DNA of 64,000 bases from Drechmeria coniospora (GCF_001625195.1 NC_054390.1:1054001-1118000), one strand, 5' to 3'. Positions 1-11,778 are shown, counted from the first letter of the stretch. Numbers and translations are program-made. Notes: generated from the letters alone by a model not told the origin.

Positions 1-1
1 C

Positions 2-619
2 CATCGAATCATGATGCACTGCGCCAAGGTCGCTCAATTTTGCTTCGGCAATCGTTCCCGGAGTATGGATGAATACCGGAACCTAGTCAAGTACGATGAG
101 GGTTGGCTACGAGCTCGGCCGGCGACATTCCTCCCACTCGCGTACAGCGATTCCGATACAAATCGCGGGGAAGTGTTTCCTCACATATTGTATCTGAGTC
201 ATGCTGTTGGTTCGTTTGCCCCCTTTTCCATAGAACGGGCATGGCTGACGAGCGGCCTCCAAGTCGTCGGAGTGGTCCACAGCATTCTGGCACAGACACT
301 CCTCATGTGCTACGATCCGACCCCGTCGACGATGGAGAACTCGCGAAAGGGGGCGCAAGTGGAACGTGATAAGTTGATACAACAGCAGGTCCTCCTACTC
401 TGCGGAACGGCGCTCTCCAACGAGTCCACGATCCCGGCATTGATCACCGCATCGTTGGGAATAGCTACCTTTGGTGATAGATTTGACGACGAGTACGAAC
501 GACAGGCTCTACTGGGGGTTTTGGTCAAGACCGAGGCTGACCATGGATGGCCTACAGGGCAGATACAAAGAAATCTGACAAGTACATGGGGTAGGAAATA
601 TGCGCAATACAATACTTGA
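2..619 (+). CDS. Zn2Cys6-type transcription factor, C-terminal part (5' end outside window)
   Basis: The frame is open from the window edge and ends with TGA at 617-619, so the gene continues upstream and the first Met at 11 is probably internal. About 205 residues are visible. The pattern is that of the C-terminal part of the fungal-specific regulatory domain of Zn2Cys6 proteins: a segment about phrases of the type GEVFPHILYLSHAVG, then LCGTALSN, then ASLGIATFGDRFDDEYERQALLGVL, and a closing TEADHGWPTGQIQRNL followed by a TWG-like end. In this family that closing block marks the extreme C-terminus. The DNA-binding zinc cluster would lie upstream of the window, so the target genes cannot be guessed. 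No intron is needed in the visible part. Expected location is the nucleus (family knowledge). Confidence 0.72.
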   Translation, partial: HRIMMHCAKVAQFCFGNRSRSMDEYRNLVKYDEGWLRARPATFLPLAYSDSDTNRGEVFPHILYLSHAVGSFAPFSIERAWLTSGLQVVGVVHSILAQTLLMCYDPTPSTMENSRKGAQVERDKLIQQQVLLLCGTALSNESTIPALITASLGIATFGDRFDDEYERQALLGVLVKTEADHGWPTGQIQRNLTSTWGRKYAQYNT

Positions 620-3600
620 TGAAGAGCCACCATACTTTGAATACGACACCTTTCCCCAATGATGTTGTGAACGCAAGAAAAAGAAGCCGGGGAAGCAAAG
701 CATCAAGCATACGCTAGCTTTCAAGGGCATTCCTGCGCGCCACATAAATCATGACTCTGCAAGGGAATCTGCGGCCATTCGCTGACTGCTCTTCCTCGCT
801 GGTCGAATAATACTTGGGTGGTATGTTTGGCAGACCTGGATGTTGGACGGAAGTTACCTATCTGAGGAAACCGTTGCATTACGACGGGTTGGGAAAGTTT
901 GACCGAATAAGCCGCGTTTCTCTAATTACTAGGCATTACGTGTACATCGGTCTCAATCCCAAAAAGGGGGGGTTCGGAAAACAGTCGAGACATTGGGGCA
1001 TGCCCCCCTGAAAGCCCCATGTGGCCCTTGGCGTGCCCATATCAGGACCATTCCCGAGTTCGACTGCCGTACAAGAATTCGACGCAGTGAATTAAACCCG
1101 TTTCTCTCCGCAGTTTCAATGTTTTCCGGATTCGTATTGGAGATCATCACGCGATTACTGCTATCCAGCTTGGACATGATAGTTTCGTACCCAACGTAGG
1201 GTTTTTAATCGTGCAGTGGCCAAGCAAGTGGATATTACCTACAGGCAATATTGAGCCTGAACTATTGCTTACCTTGACTAGTGTATATTTATAGCCAAGG
1301 GTCCATGAACCCCCAGTGGAGTTTGCTCATCCTCTTAAGCATTTTTTCCACATACGGAGTACCTACAACTGCTTGGTGTATTCCTATATGAAGTACGGAG
1401 TGCGGATACCTGTAATACTTGATTGGATCTAATCGTACAGCAAGCAAGTAGTAATGGAAGAAATCCAGCAATGAAACTGACGATCAAAACACCCATAATC
1501 ATCAACCTTTCCCTTCGCCCTATAATCTCTCATGTTCATTACAAATCGACAGAATCACGGTTTGCTGAAGCCACCTTGGGCTAGTCAGAGAAGCATGAAA
1601 CATACTGTGTAGGCTAAGTACTCCTGGTTTGGCCCTGGCTATACTTGATTGCCGTTGCCCTAGGCTCGAATAGGTCTGCCCTGCGAAATGGTATGTGCAG
1701 TTTGTATACAAGTATATAATATAGGCGTTAAATAGGATTGTTCTTCCGTCGCTCCAGGAATGTAGCACCACGTTTCCCCTGACGCCAGTGGCTCCATGTC
1801 TGAACCAAGTTAACTCTAAGTACGGAGTATGCTGTTCCGATAAGTGACCTGCATTTTGCTCGAATATTCCTCTATGGATGAAATCGGCCTGGGTTTCAAC
1901 CAAGAGGTCCCGCGGGCACTATGGATTTTTGCGAGCACGACAAACGAAGCAGGAAAAGAAAGGTCCCGCAGACGGGCAAGCCAAGCCGTATGTCGCTGAA
2001 GTGAAGCACGGCATTTCCCACACCCGCAACTGATCCATGTCTTAAACTCTTCAGAGTCAACCATGCTGGGGGCGGGGTGGCGGCATATCGATCCGGCGTC
2101 CTAGCTTGTCCTAGCTGAAAGCAAACAGCGGAGCGGCATACCAACGGCCAGATCGGCGCCCACCGCATCGCATGATCTTCAGCGCGTGTCGTAATGGCCA
2201 AGTTGGCAAAGATCTTACCCTTTTTTGTCGACTAGGTCTCAACTAGGTCTCGACTAAGGGTAAGCTAGACAAAGTCGGCATCCGGCAAAGAATTCATACA
2301 CGCGAACCTTCTCGTCCTTGCATCAACGATAAGGGCAATTCTCCCATGATTCAGGGCTAAGATCCGGAGCATTCAGAAGAGGACATCCGAACGGCTTTCT
2401 ATATTAGGACTAATGTTCGGAGTGAGTACCGTCACCCTTGATTCGTCGTTATTACACGTCATCCGCTATTTGTCAGTTGTCGCCTTTCTGATAAGATTCT
2501 TGCACATGTGAGAGTGCAAAAACGTACTATGCACGTCCACCTGTTGCTCCGGCGATATTCAACTGGCTGTTTCCAGTGAAACCGATGTTCGGCTAGTACA
2601 GCTCAAACCGAAGTTCTGTCGCGTTCACCAACTTCTCCGTTCCGGCGGTGGTACGGACATTGCAGCTCATGCCGTTCGTCAGCGATCGCCTGTCACCGGG
2701 TTCGCCGAGCCCTGCGTTCCTAGTCCATTGGGCTATGCTAGACCCTCATCACCGGAATAGCCGGGCTACTAACCACATTCAACGAATGAAGCTCCGGCGC
2801 CAATATGGAGAACTTTCCTACGCTTCCCCCCCCTCCCCCCCCCCCCCCCCCCCCCAATGCTGCTCACTCGTTCATATTGCTAACAGAATCTCGACACAGA
2901 CCTGCACGACAAGGCTTTCCCGGTTAAATTAGATGCCATCTTCGCCAGAATACTGGTGATAATATCAATCGTCTGTCCGGACGAAATATGAAACAAGAAG
3001 CCGCACGGAGCCGTTCAATTTGTCGACAAATTACCCTGTGGACATGAATACTGTAACAAATAAGCGCAGTGTGATGGCAAGGGGCACATCTTCGTTACTC
3101 CCTCGTCGACACCGGCAAATGGATGGGGCCAACCTTCAAGAATCATATAAAGGAGAATGAATACAAGGCCAAACCATGTCGGTGGGTTTGAAGCAGCCAC
3201 CAGATTACGATTCCATTCAATGTCAAGCTCAACCCCTCAACTGGGCCGTGGGTGCCAACACCACAACGATGCATGCTCACCACTCATGCAGGTCAGCATC
3301 TTAGCACACCCGCATTAGATATTCACATCGATTGACTGGGCCAACAATACAGTACAGTCACCACACGACGACCCCCCAACTCCACCGTCGAGGGCTCGAG
3401 CATGTGTTATACGCAGGAATGCCTCATAGGTTCCACCGGCGGCCAAGGATCTCGGGATACTTGACATCGTGGAGCAACTTGCCTGGAGTGAATCATTTTG
3501 CGATCTGCAATCTCAGTATCGTGCGTCTACATCAGCGTACCTATAGGTTGCTCTTGACTTGAGGCATTGCCGTTGAAATGCCCCCCGCGTTTCTTGCTTG

Positions 3601-4656
3601 GGCATCGTGCTGATCTACGTACAGCTGTAATTTGGCGTATCAGGCAGGCTTACTCCACCCAACTGTGCCAACACAATGTGCATGTACACTTGTTCGCATA
3701 TTCAAGACATATATAGTATGTGTTCACCAATGAGTACTGGCCCTGCTGACCATGGATGACGCAAGCTCACCTGCTACCATTGCGGCATAGAATATTGGGC
3801 CTTCCTCATGGAGTGTGAATCATTGACCCATCCCGGAACTCTTCTTGAACAATTTCCGAGACGCATTTTATTGCGTTTCTCGTGTATTTCTCCCTCCCGA
3901 ATGACAAACATCCTTTGCTAACCGCCTTATTCTGTGCAGGCAAAGTGTTGTGACGGAAGGATGTCGAATGATGATGCCCCATGCTGCGAAATACTGTTTA
4001 TCTTTCGTGTTCATCATGGCAGTGCCCGGCTCGTCCGAAATACCTAAAGCGAACTGCATGTAGGGTGTTCAGCGGCGCAGCGTCAAGGCAGCTCTTTGGG
4101 ATGAGTCTCATAATCAAAAGCTGCTCCATTGTGTTTATCGCCCCTTTAATGATGGGCAAGACGGTACCTATTCGTGGGGCAGCCGAAGCAGATGCTCATC
4201 ATGCTGCACCACCATGAATCTCCAACGTGCTCACCACGAAATACGTCGGCAGTTGGTTCCTCCAGCTACCGTAGATGAGCAGCGTGGGGTGGCACTTGAT
4301 GATATCCGGCGGTAGGCGAGCGGGAATCGACGGATATTGTGGTACTAGTCCAGTCTTGTAGATTTTGTTGCGACCTGCCTCATGGGTGACAAAAATTGAG
4401 GGACGTTTGCGCAACTGCAGCATGGGGACTCGAAGAGGAAGCTGACTATATCAGAGTCATCGATGGCGGGATAGGAAGACATTAAGATGATAGCAGCCGG
4501 CTGCTGTTCGTATGATTTTGAAAGGAGTGTTCCTAATTATACGAACCGTTTTCACTGTTGTATAAGTACAATTAGGAATAAGTACTCTCTGAAAGTTGCA
4601 AAGACAATTTCGGAGTGTGCATTTCTTAGAGATTGCCCTCAAACTGTTTTTTCAAC
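620..4656. other. Gene-free stretch of about 4 kb
   Basis: I find no frame with recognisable protein pattern on either strand. Open frames here are short (under about 130 codons), overlap on both strands and have no codon bias. The stretch holds a poly-C tract at 2826-2855 and otherwise looks like unique intergenic DNA. The promoter of the M6-type protease must lie in its last few hundred bases; no clear TATA box was seen near 4657. Confidence 0.55.
2826..2855. repeat. Poly-C tract interrupted by one T
   Basis: Eight C, one T at 2834, then about 21 C. Such a homopolymer is prone to length error in assemblies and to slippage in vivo. Confidence 0.9.
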
Positions 4657-6681
4657 ATGAACAAGCGCTTGGCGAAGCGGTCCACGACCGCGATGATGAC
4701 TGTGTCTCTCGTCATGGCGATGGCGTCGGTTGGACTTGCAAGCCAGCCGATGTCGCGCGGTGGCCCCTTCGACATCATCGATGTCCAGAACTGGGTAAAT
4801 CCGGACAACATGTCCTGGGACGACTACAACGCGCCCCCTGGGACAAGCTGGGCCGATCCGTCTCGCAAAGGGTCCAGCCGCAACTTCAACATCGCCCTCG
4901 TCACCCTTGACTACAGCGATAAACCGTTTGTCATCACTCAGCCTCCCAACTCAACAATATTCGGCAACCCCCAGGCCAGCGCGGCCAACTTTGCCCGCAA
5001 GGACGTTCCCGGCTTCTACCGCGACTTTCTCAACAGGCCGACGAAGCTCAACCGTGGCCATACGCTTCACGAGTACTGGATGGAGGATTCGGCGGGCCGT
5101 TTCGGAGTCGACCTGACCGCCTTTGGCGTCTATCGAATGCCGGCCCTGTCGTTCCAGTACGGCATCGAGGCCATCAACCCTGGGGGTTGCCCGTCCGGAT
5201 TCAGATGCGGCCTGAACATCCGGCGTGACGGCCTGGGACTCTGGCGCAAAGACGTCGGAGATGAAGTTGCCAACTCGTTCGAGCTTGTCTTCATCCTCTC
5301 CGCGGGCCAGGATGAGTCGGCGACGTGGCGCGAGTTTGGCGAGATGAAGTTTGGTTCGAGGCAGAACGTGTCGAAGACGTTCGGGCCACCCCGGGGCGCG
5401 GACGGAAACGACACCCTCCCCAACGCCGGCATCACGCGGAACAACCTGTGGACGTCGTGGGCTTCGGCCGCCACCATCTGGCCCAACGCCGGCGGTGGTT
5501 CGTCCACGCAGGCCGAGAGCTCGGGAATGGCCGTGTATGCGCACGAGCTGAGCCACCTGCTCAACATCGGCGACAACTACAACAATCCGTACAGCGAACC
5601 GATGCGGCGAGACTACACGGGCCCGTGGTCCATGATGTCCCGCGGATCGTTCAACGGCCCTCGAGGACCGCACTCGCGATGGCAGATCCCACCCGTTTAC
5701 GGCGGTTCCATGGGCTCCCTGCACACGATGCGCGACAGGCACCAGCTTGGCCTCGTCGAAGCGAGCACCATGCTGCGGGTGCCTCGACCTGTTCTCGAGG
5801 CTTCGGGGCCCGTGGTGGCACGCCTCACGGCTCGATGCGTCAACGCAGATCTGCTGGCCCTGCGCGTCGAGATGGGCACCGACCTCTCGCCGGACTGCGA
5901 TTATAGGAGAGATGCGTATTGCGACGGCGGAGACTACAACCACTATGACGTGGAGGTCATTGACAGGATGGGTGCCGACTCGTTCCAGCCCGATTCCGGC
6001 GTCATGATCAGCAAGTCCAAGGACCAGGACGACCAACCCTTCCAGTGGACCATCGACGCCAACCCGCAGGACATCAACCAGGTAGACTTTTACCGACCGA
6101 ATGGCACGGCAGCCATGATGTCGCTAGGCGACTATCGGCAGCTGTCGGATGCGCTGTTCCACGCCGGCACCCGGTCGGGGAGCAAGTTCGAGTACGCCGA
6201 CAAGGTGAATTCGCTTCACTTCTACATCGTCGAGAAGCACCGAGACCAAAGGGGCATACTCTCCTACACCGTCGGCATGAGGTCCCTGCGCTCTTCCGAG
6301 GGCAGCGAGCACGGGGCGAAGCTGAGCGCCGGCAAGCCGGTGATGTCCCAGGAGCTGACCCCGACAGGCAAGGGGGTCTTCTGCTCCTTTAACCTCACCA
6401 ACAACGGGACCAAGTCGGCGACGGGGAATCCGCCGAAGGATATGCTGCCGTACCTGGGCTCCGACATCTATCGGTTGCAGGCCAAAGTCGAGGGTGCCGG
6501 GTGGAGGGTCGAAGTTCCCAACGCACTGGCCGTGGCCAAGTTCGGCGAAACGGTGGCGGTGCAGGTAGCCGTGGGGGCATCGACGGCAGCGGATGCGCGA
6601 GCCAAGGTCATGCTGACGGTGCAGTCAGAGTCGGATCCCAGAGTCAGGGCAACTGCTGCGTGCGAGGTGCCCAAGGGCTGA
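4657..6681 (+). CDS. Secreted M6-family (immune inhibitor A-like) metalloprotease
   Basis: One uninterrupted frame of 674 aa. I start at ATG 4657: the frame is open a little further up, but only with a TTG at 4633. Residues 1-28 form a basic-plus-hydrophobic signal peptide ending near VGLAS. The zinc site is HELSH at residues 296-300, with Asp306 placed as third ligand would be in the HExxHxxGxxD/H pattern; the usual Gly is Asn303. Around it lie features of M6 peptidase-domain proteins: an N-terminal 'FNIALVTLDYSDKPF' strand, GRFGVDLTAFGVY, and PWSMMSRGSFNGP after the zinc site. The C-terminal third is a beta-rich region without clear motif. It should act outside the cell on proteins. It is GC-rich and intronless, while its multi-exon neighbours have introns; M6 enzymes are best known from bacteria, so past transfer is possible. 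Confident in protease family, not in substrate. Confidence 0.85.
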   Translation: MNKRLAKRSTTAMMTVSLVMAMASVGLASQPMSRGGPFDIIDVQNWVNPDNMSWDDYNAPPGTSWADPSRKGSSRNFNIALVTLDYSDKPFVITQPPNSTIFGNPQASAANFARKDVPGFYRDFLNRPTKLNRGHTLHEYWMEDSAGRFGVDLTAFGVYRMPALSFQYGIEAINPGGCPSGFRCGLNIRRDGLGLWRKDVGDEVANSFELVFILSAGQDESATWREFGEMKFGSRQNVSKTFGPPRGADGNDTLPNAGITRNNLWTSWASAATIWPNAGGGSSTQAESSGMAVYAHELSHLLNIGDNYNNPYSEPMRRDYTGPWSMMSRGSFNGPRGPHSRWQIPPVYGGSMGSLHTMRDRHQLGLVEASTMLRVPRPVLEASGPVVARLTARCVNADLLALRVEMGTDLSPDCDYRRDAYCDGGDYNHYDVEVIDRMGADSFQPDSGVMISKSKDQDDQPFQWTIDANPQDINQVDFYRPNGTAAMMSLGDYRQLSDALFHAGTRSGSKFEYADKVNSLHFYIVEKHRDQRGILSYTVGMRSLRSSEGSEHGAKLSAGKPVMSQELTPTGKGVFCSFNLTNNGTKSATGNPPKDMLPYLGSDIYRLQAKVEGAGWRVEVPNALAVAKFGETVAVQVAVGASTAADARAKVMLTVQSESDPRVRATAACEVPKG

Positions 6682-6906
6682 ACGTCGAAATCCCTCGCTC
6701 ACGGACGGTGTCACGGCGCAACAGCAAGCCTCTAGCATGGCCGTTGCAGCGCCTGGATTCACTCTTTCGCAGCACGCCAAGTCGTATCAAGGGGAGACGC
6801 GAGGATGCAGTCGACGCATCCATGCTGCCACGGGCCACGCGGGTAATGGGGGTTCGCGGGTTGGTTTTGCCGCGCTGGCGACTCGCTTGATGGCGTGCCA
6901 GGTCTG

Positions 6907-7276
6907 GGAGTGCACGTTCTGCAGTTTACTACTTCTCCGCGTTGTTTGGTTGGTGTTTATCCTCGAGAAACGTTCTTTCACGATACACACTTTGAATCGT
7001 GGCATCGTACATCATCGTGGATGAGGCTGCCATACGTCTATTACCGTCAGACTGCATAGGTGCACACGTCAGCACCAACGCCACTGCCGTCCGGAGTGCA
7101 CGTTCTGCAGTTTACTACTTCTCCGCGTTGTTTGGTTGGTGTTTATCCTCGAAACGTTCTTTCACGATACGCACTTTGAATCGTGGCATCGTACATCTTC
7201 GTGGATGAGGCTGCCATACGTCCATTACCGTCAGACTGCATAGGTGCACACGTCAGCACCAACGCCATTGTCGTCC
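6907..7276. repeat. Tandem direct duplication, 186 + 184 bp
   Basis: The block starting GGAGTGCACGTTCTGCAG at 6907 recurs from 7093 and runs nearly base for base through to the 'GTCAGCACCAACGCCA' end. Differences are few: CTCGAGAAACG against CTCGAAACG (2 bp lost), a CATCATC/CATCTTC change and a T/C change. This is a young duplication of non-coding DNA. Confidence 0.92.
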
Positions 7277-8026
7277 CAAAGCGAGGCGAGTTTAAAATGA
7301 CACGGAAGCTTGACATGTCGCATATGAGCAACGTGAATGGAGAACGGGCTAATCAAGCATCGAGGTGCATGAAGCCGAGCCATTTCGGTTAGGACGAGCA
7401 GCGGAAGAGTCCATGGGAGGTGCTTGCCTTGGACAGCGCAGGTCGGACCGAGAGCCAAGGCCGCTGAAGAGGCGGCTCCTGATGACCTGCGAGATGGCTA
7501 ATCAGCAATGTCGTGAGCCTTCGAATGCACGTAGGTGTCGTGTGCGCATGCCTTGAAGGGCGAAAGCAAACCTGGGTGTTGACAAAACACCATCTCCATC
7601 CCAAAGCAATGTGCCTCCGGAATCCAGCAGATGGGATGGGTCGGGGTCAGGGTCGACATGTATGAAGTCCCGAAGCAAGTTGTGATGCATGTTTCGGCCT
7701 GTTAACACGTTGATCTTTCGTCTCGTTTGAGCCTTTTGAGGTATTTCAAGTCTTTGGGCAGGGAGTAGATTTTTTCAGGTAACACGTGTTTTCATCGTCA
7801 CCGATGCTGGCATGAACGGTGTGCGGGATGCGCCTGCCAGAAGTTGCCAATGCTGGGCAATGATCGATTGATGTCTGGCAACCCCAAGAAAAGCAGCAAG
7901 AACAACTGGCAGCGATCTCGGGCACAATCCAGGTTCGCTACCTAAGCTCACCTTCACTGTAGTTGTACCCATAGTGCTCCCTACAGGCACTGTAACTCCA
8001 TTCGCTGAAAACTAGACCAATCGACT

Positions 8027-8480
8027 GCAATTTCGCACTGTGCTTCAGTATGTGGAACAAGTGAACGCATTGGTACCAAGCAGCACCGTACCTCACTATG
8101 CCTGCACCCACATGTGCTCCGTACTGGTACCGTTGCGCCGTATCCTGAACTGGAGTTGATAATCTAATACTCCAAACTACGCACTGTGCTGCAGTGCGAG
8201 GAACCTGGAACCAGGACACGCATTGGTAATCATAATCAGTATAATTAGCAGAGCCCTCCCTCACTGCACCCATACGTCCTCCGTACAGGCACCATATCTC
8301 CATTGAATGCATAAAATAGTGGACCGATCTACTCCAAACTCCGCACTGTGCTGCCGTGCCTGGAACAAGGGAACACATCAGCACACTAAAGCAGAACCCT
8401 TCCTCACTATAATACCTGCGGACCATGTGCTCCGTGCTCTACTCCGCACTGTACCCGTACGGCACCCAACTGCACTAAAT
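8027..8480. repeat. Three degenerate ~150-bp tandem units
   Basis: The anchor CGCACTGTGCT-(G/T)-C recurs at about 8035, 8180 and 8343, each time followed by a GGAACAAGG/GGAACCTGG-like word, a 'CCCTCACTRYA' word and a TGCTCCGTAC-like word. Spacing is about 145-163 bp, so copies have drifted. No coding potential. Confidence 0.7.
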
Positions 8481-8807
8481 GGGGAAAATAAGTACTAGGT
8501 AAGTACTGTACACTGAAATTAAGTACTCCGTAGAACGGTCCCTCCTCCATAATTCGTACTGTGTGCAGTGCGTCAAATTGAACGCACTATAATTGCAGCT
8601 GTACTGTGGCAACGCGCTATTATTGTGGCACAGTGCGCTCCCTCATTTGCACGCTGTGGTGCCCCAGGCTCGCCTTTTGCTTTTCACCGTTTTGCCCCCC
8701 TTCAAGTGTTCGTGACGCGGCAAGGGTCGTGACGCGGAAACGCTCACAACCTCCTTCGCCTTGCGTTGCGACGGCGCTCATTCGCTCACCGCCATCTCGA
8801 GCCGGCC

Positions 8808-10359
8808 ATGAAGGCCTCCTTGCGCACCGCTGCATGGTGGTTCTTCGCCCTCCTTTCCACCCTAGGCTGGGCAAGCAAGGTGGCCGAGGCCAACGCGCAC
8901 GATGCTGTACGTCATCCCCTCCGTCCACCCCCTCCGTCCGTCGGCACGCTTTTTGCCGCCCGCCCCCTGTGCCCTTGGATTGACTCGACTAAATGCTCAG
9001 CCTCAGCCCTTTGCGTCCGTCACCGAGGTGCATCAAATTCTCGTGAGCATGCAGCTCGCCCAGAACCAGTCCACCGGCCAGAGGCACGAGGAGGAGAGGA
9101 CCCGGCTGCTCAAGTCCTTCGACAGGAGGAGTGGCAAATGGACAACCAACCATCCGCGGCATCGCCTGCTCGACGCCCTCCACGGCTTTCTCAGATATCG
9201 TACAAGGCAGGCCGGAGAGCTGACGAGGCTCCGCAATCTCTACAAGGGCGTCTCCAAGTCCCAACGGGCCGTACGTCACCCATCCAAACCAGTTCCCGCC
9301 CAGCCATGACTACTCCTCCTAACCTGCCTGCCTGCTTGCAGCTGCTGGAACATCACCTGTCGTACTCGTCCAACTTCGACAAGGTCGAGCGGAAGCTCCA
9401 TCGCAACCAGGCGCTATGCGACGCCATTGTCGATAGCGCACTGCTCTTCTACGGCCTGGACTTTTCCGACCTTGCCTCCCACGCCCGTGAGAGGGAAGCG
9501 GCTGGCCACTTGGCCGAAAGGACGGCCGTCTCCCAGGCGCTGAAGCACATTGTTCGTGACTGGACGGCCGAGGGCGAACATGAGAGGAACGTTACCTTTT
9601 CATGCATGCTCCGAAGCCTCAATCAGCTTTTCCCAACACGACAGGCGCTCGCGCCCGTCAAAATCCTGCTTCCCGGCGCCGGCTTAGGAAGGCTTGGCCA
9701 CGAGATCCACCGCCTTGGAGGTACGGTCAATCACGCGGACTCGCAGCCTTGCAGAATGGAAGTGCTCTGGCTAATCCGTCCAAGGCTTCGAGGTGACCAT
9801 GAACGAGTGGTCCATGTATATGAATGTCGTCTACAGGTATCTCGAGGAGCATGGGCGCATGCACGAGAACACCTTCTCCCCCTTTGTCGACGGCTGGTCT
9901 CACCACGCCGCGAATGAGGACATGTTTCGGGAACTTCACTTCCCGGACACCAACGTCGACCCCAAGTCCGTGCTGATGGTCGAGGGGGACTTTATCACCG
10001 CATTTTCTGCTCAGGAAGGGCACTACGACGTCGTCCTCACCTACTTCTTCATCGACACGGCCCGCAACCTCATGAGCTATTTTGACACCATCAAGAAGGT
10101 GCTGAGACGTGGAGGCTATTGGATCAACCTCGGGCCCCTGCTCTACGGAACCGGTCCTTTCGTGCAGCTGTCGCTTGAGGAAATCATCAAGGTCACCGAG
10201 GCAATGGGATTCGAATATCAGGAGACGGATGAGACTTGCGGCCCCTTAACCTTTGAGAACGCAACCGTCAGGAGCATGGAGGCCATCTATGGCTTTGATA
10301 AAAAGGCCCTCACCAAGAGTTCATACAACGCTCAGTTTTGGGTTGCCAAGCGGCTATAG
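8808..10359 (+). CDS. N2227-domain SAM-dependent methyltransferase (carnosine N-methyltransferase-like) with signal-type leader
   Basis: Four exons: 8808-8906, 9001-9270, 9342-9720, 9785-10359 (440 aa). Introns start GTACGT, GTACGT and GTACGG, and carry CTAAA, CTAAC and CTAAT branch sites; all phases fit. A second acceptor at 9006 would remove two residues. The N2227 family methylates histidine-type dipeptides (animal carnosine). Evidence: SAM-binding PGAGLGRLG at residues 234-242, then GFEVTMNEWSMYMN, FVDGWSHHA, and the acidic MVEGDF and VVLTYFFIDTARN blocks, ending in YWINLGPLLYG and EEIIKVTEAMGF. Exon 1 encodes a Trp-Trp-Phe-Phe hydrophobic leader followed by SKVAEA, like a signal peptide or anchor; this is unusual for an enzyme expected in cytosol or nucleus. 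It is convergent with the DUF1996 gene, 181 bp apart. Substrate in fungi unknown to me. Confidence 0.85.
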
Positions 10360-10540
10360 TACGACAGTTTTGTTTACCGCACCCAAATGCACATACATGT
10401 CACATAAACATCATGGTACATACACTTTTCCTATCAAGGAAATATAAAACGACGAGTCGTTATCCTCGGCACTATGAAGCGCATATCTCGCGAGCTATAC
10501 GGCCCATCTGTCCGATGTTCCATTCTCAGATGCTCGAATT

Positions 10541-11778
10541 CTAACCTCGAATCGGCTCACCGGTCACCGGGTTGTCCCCCGGCAGCTTGTCGAGGGGACC
10601 ATTCAAACCAACCTCCTCCCTCGGTGCGTCCGTCTCGATATCCTGCCGTCTCGAGCGCCCTGGTCCGTCCGGTCCAATATTCAGACTGCAGCTGGGTGCA
10701 TCTACACCCTGCGGGCCGGTGCAAGTATCCATGGCCCTGCCGAGGGCGTTCTGGTCCGTCCAACCGTTGAGAAAGTCTCCATGCAGTCCGTATCCCGTGG
10801 CGTCGCCCATGGCCCAAACCCACCTGTTGAAGTCCTTGACGGCACCAGTGTCATAGAAGAACTCGAGGAAGACGGAGAGGATGGCAATTGGGTGCGATTT
10901 GGGGCATACCCCAGTATTGTAGTCTCCGATTGCCGGAAATGCCATCTGCACCCGGCATGAGCACCGATCAACGAAAGTTGGTTCATAGCTTTGCGCAAAG
11001 GGGGGGGCATGTGTACAGAAATGCGTGGGGAAGGGGAACATACGTGACTCTTGTGGTCCGAGCTGTCTAGATTGTTTCCGTCCCAGCAAGATGGAAAGAA
11101 AGTCTCCGCTCGGAGGCGATCACACTGCCTCGTTGGAAGATGCGGTGTGTCTGGCACGTTTTCTTTCCCCAGACAGACGTGAGAAATGGCCCGTTGTGCC
11201 GGGTTTGAGTGGTCGTACGTTCTATCTTTATGTGAGCACAGCTCCTGGCTCCGAGGTATTCGGACTGGTTGGGGAAAGAACACACCTCAAATAGGGGTTG
11301 CCAACAACCATGCGCAAGCCGGCAGGCGGTGCTCGAGCATGTGGCATGCCGTTGCAGTTCGTACGTCCTTCTGCGTAGTCGCATGCCCGGTTGATGTAAT
11401 AGGCCGCCTCAACAGGTCAGCATAGGAGGACGGGTTCCAAGCATGGGGTTCGCCGTTTCTGCTCACTATTCCCTGCATCTCCACGATCTCGAACCTGCCA
11501 TCGTTTCTCTGATGGTACAGCTGCGGCTGCCAATAGTTGCTGTTGTCCAGCAGCTTGTCACAGGTTGTGGCATTGGCAGCTTTGGCCGCCTCGTTGGATT
11601 CTGTAAGTGCAAAGGCAGTGCCGCCCACAACAGCATGCACATGGGGTGATACCACGCCGGGATAGACGATGGGATCACCTCGTTGAACCGTTAGAGTTGC
11701 GCAGTTCACCGTGAACAGCTGGGTAAACGCTCCAGGGATGAAGAGGCCACCGAAGCTTGCGATGAACATGAATAGCAT
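10541..11778 (-). CDS. Secreted DUF1996 protein
   Basis: Four exons on the minus strand: 11778-11467, 11407-11286, 11221-11044, 10945-10541 (338 aa). Donors are GTGAGC, GTGTGT and GTATGT; phases agree, and joining restores typical DUF1996 text: AAYYINRACDY, AGLRMVVGNPYLRTYD, ETFFPSCWDGNNLDSSDHK, then MAFPAIGDYNTGVCPKSHP, GDATGYGLHGDFLNGW and a Cys-containing end. The N-terminus has a strongly hydrophobic signal peptide (MLFMFIASFGGLFIPGAF) and then the HVHAVVGG block, so the protein is secreted. DUF1996 proteins are common, extracellular and of unknown reaction in fungi; some are fused to WSC domains, which I do not see here. The tail after the domain (about 40 residues) is acidic and low in complexity. 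Good confidence in family and exons. Confidence 0.88.

Larger units (their letters stand above)
6682..8807. other. Intergenic stretch with two sets of direct repeats
   Basis: No protein-coding pattern recognised. It holds an exact-type tandem duplication at 6907-7276 and three degenerate ~150-bp units at 8027-8480 (both listed separately). The last 300 bases before 8808 must contain the promoter of the methyltransferase gene. Confidence 0.55.

Noticed and set aside
4951..6036. 361-codon open frame on the minus strand inside the M6-type protease gene
   Set aside because: It lies wholly opposite a gene with signal peptide and zinc motif, and its composition (Arg/Val/Gly/Asp-rich) is that of an antisense shadow in GC-rich coding DNA.
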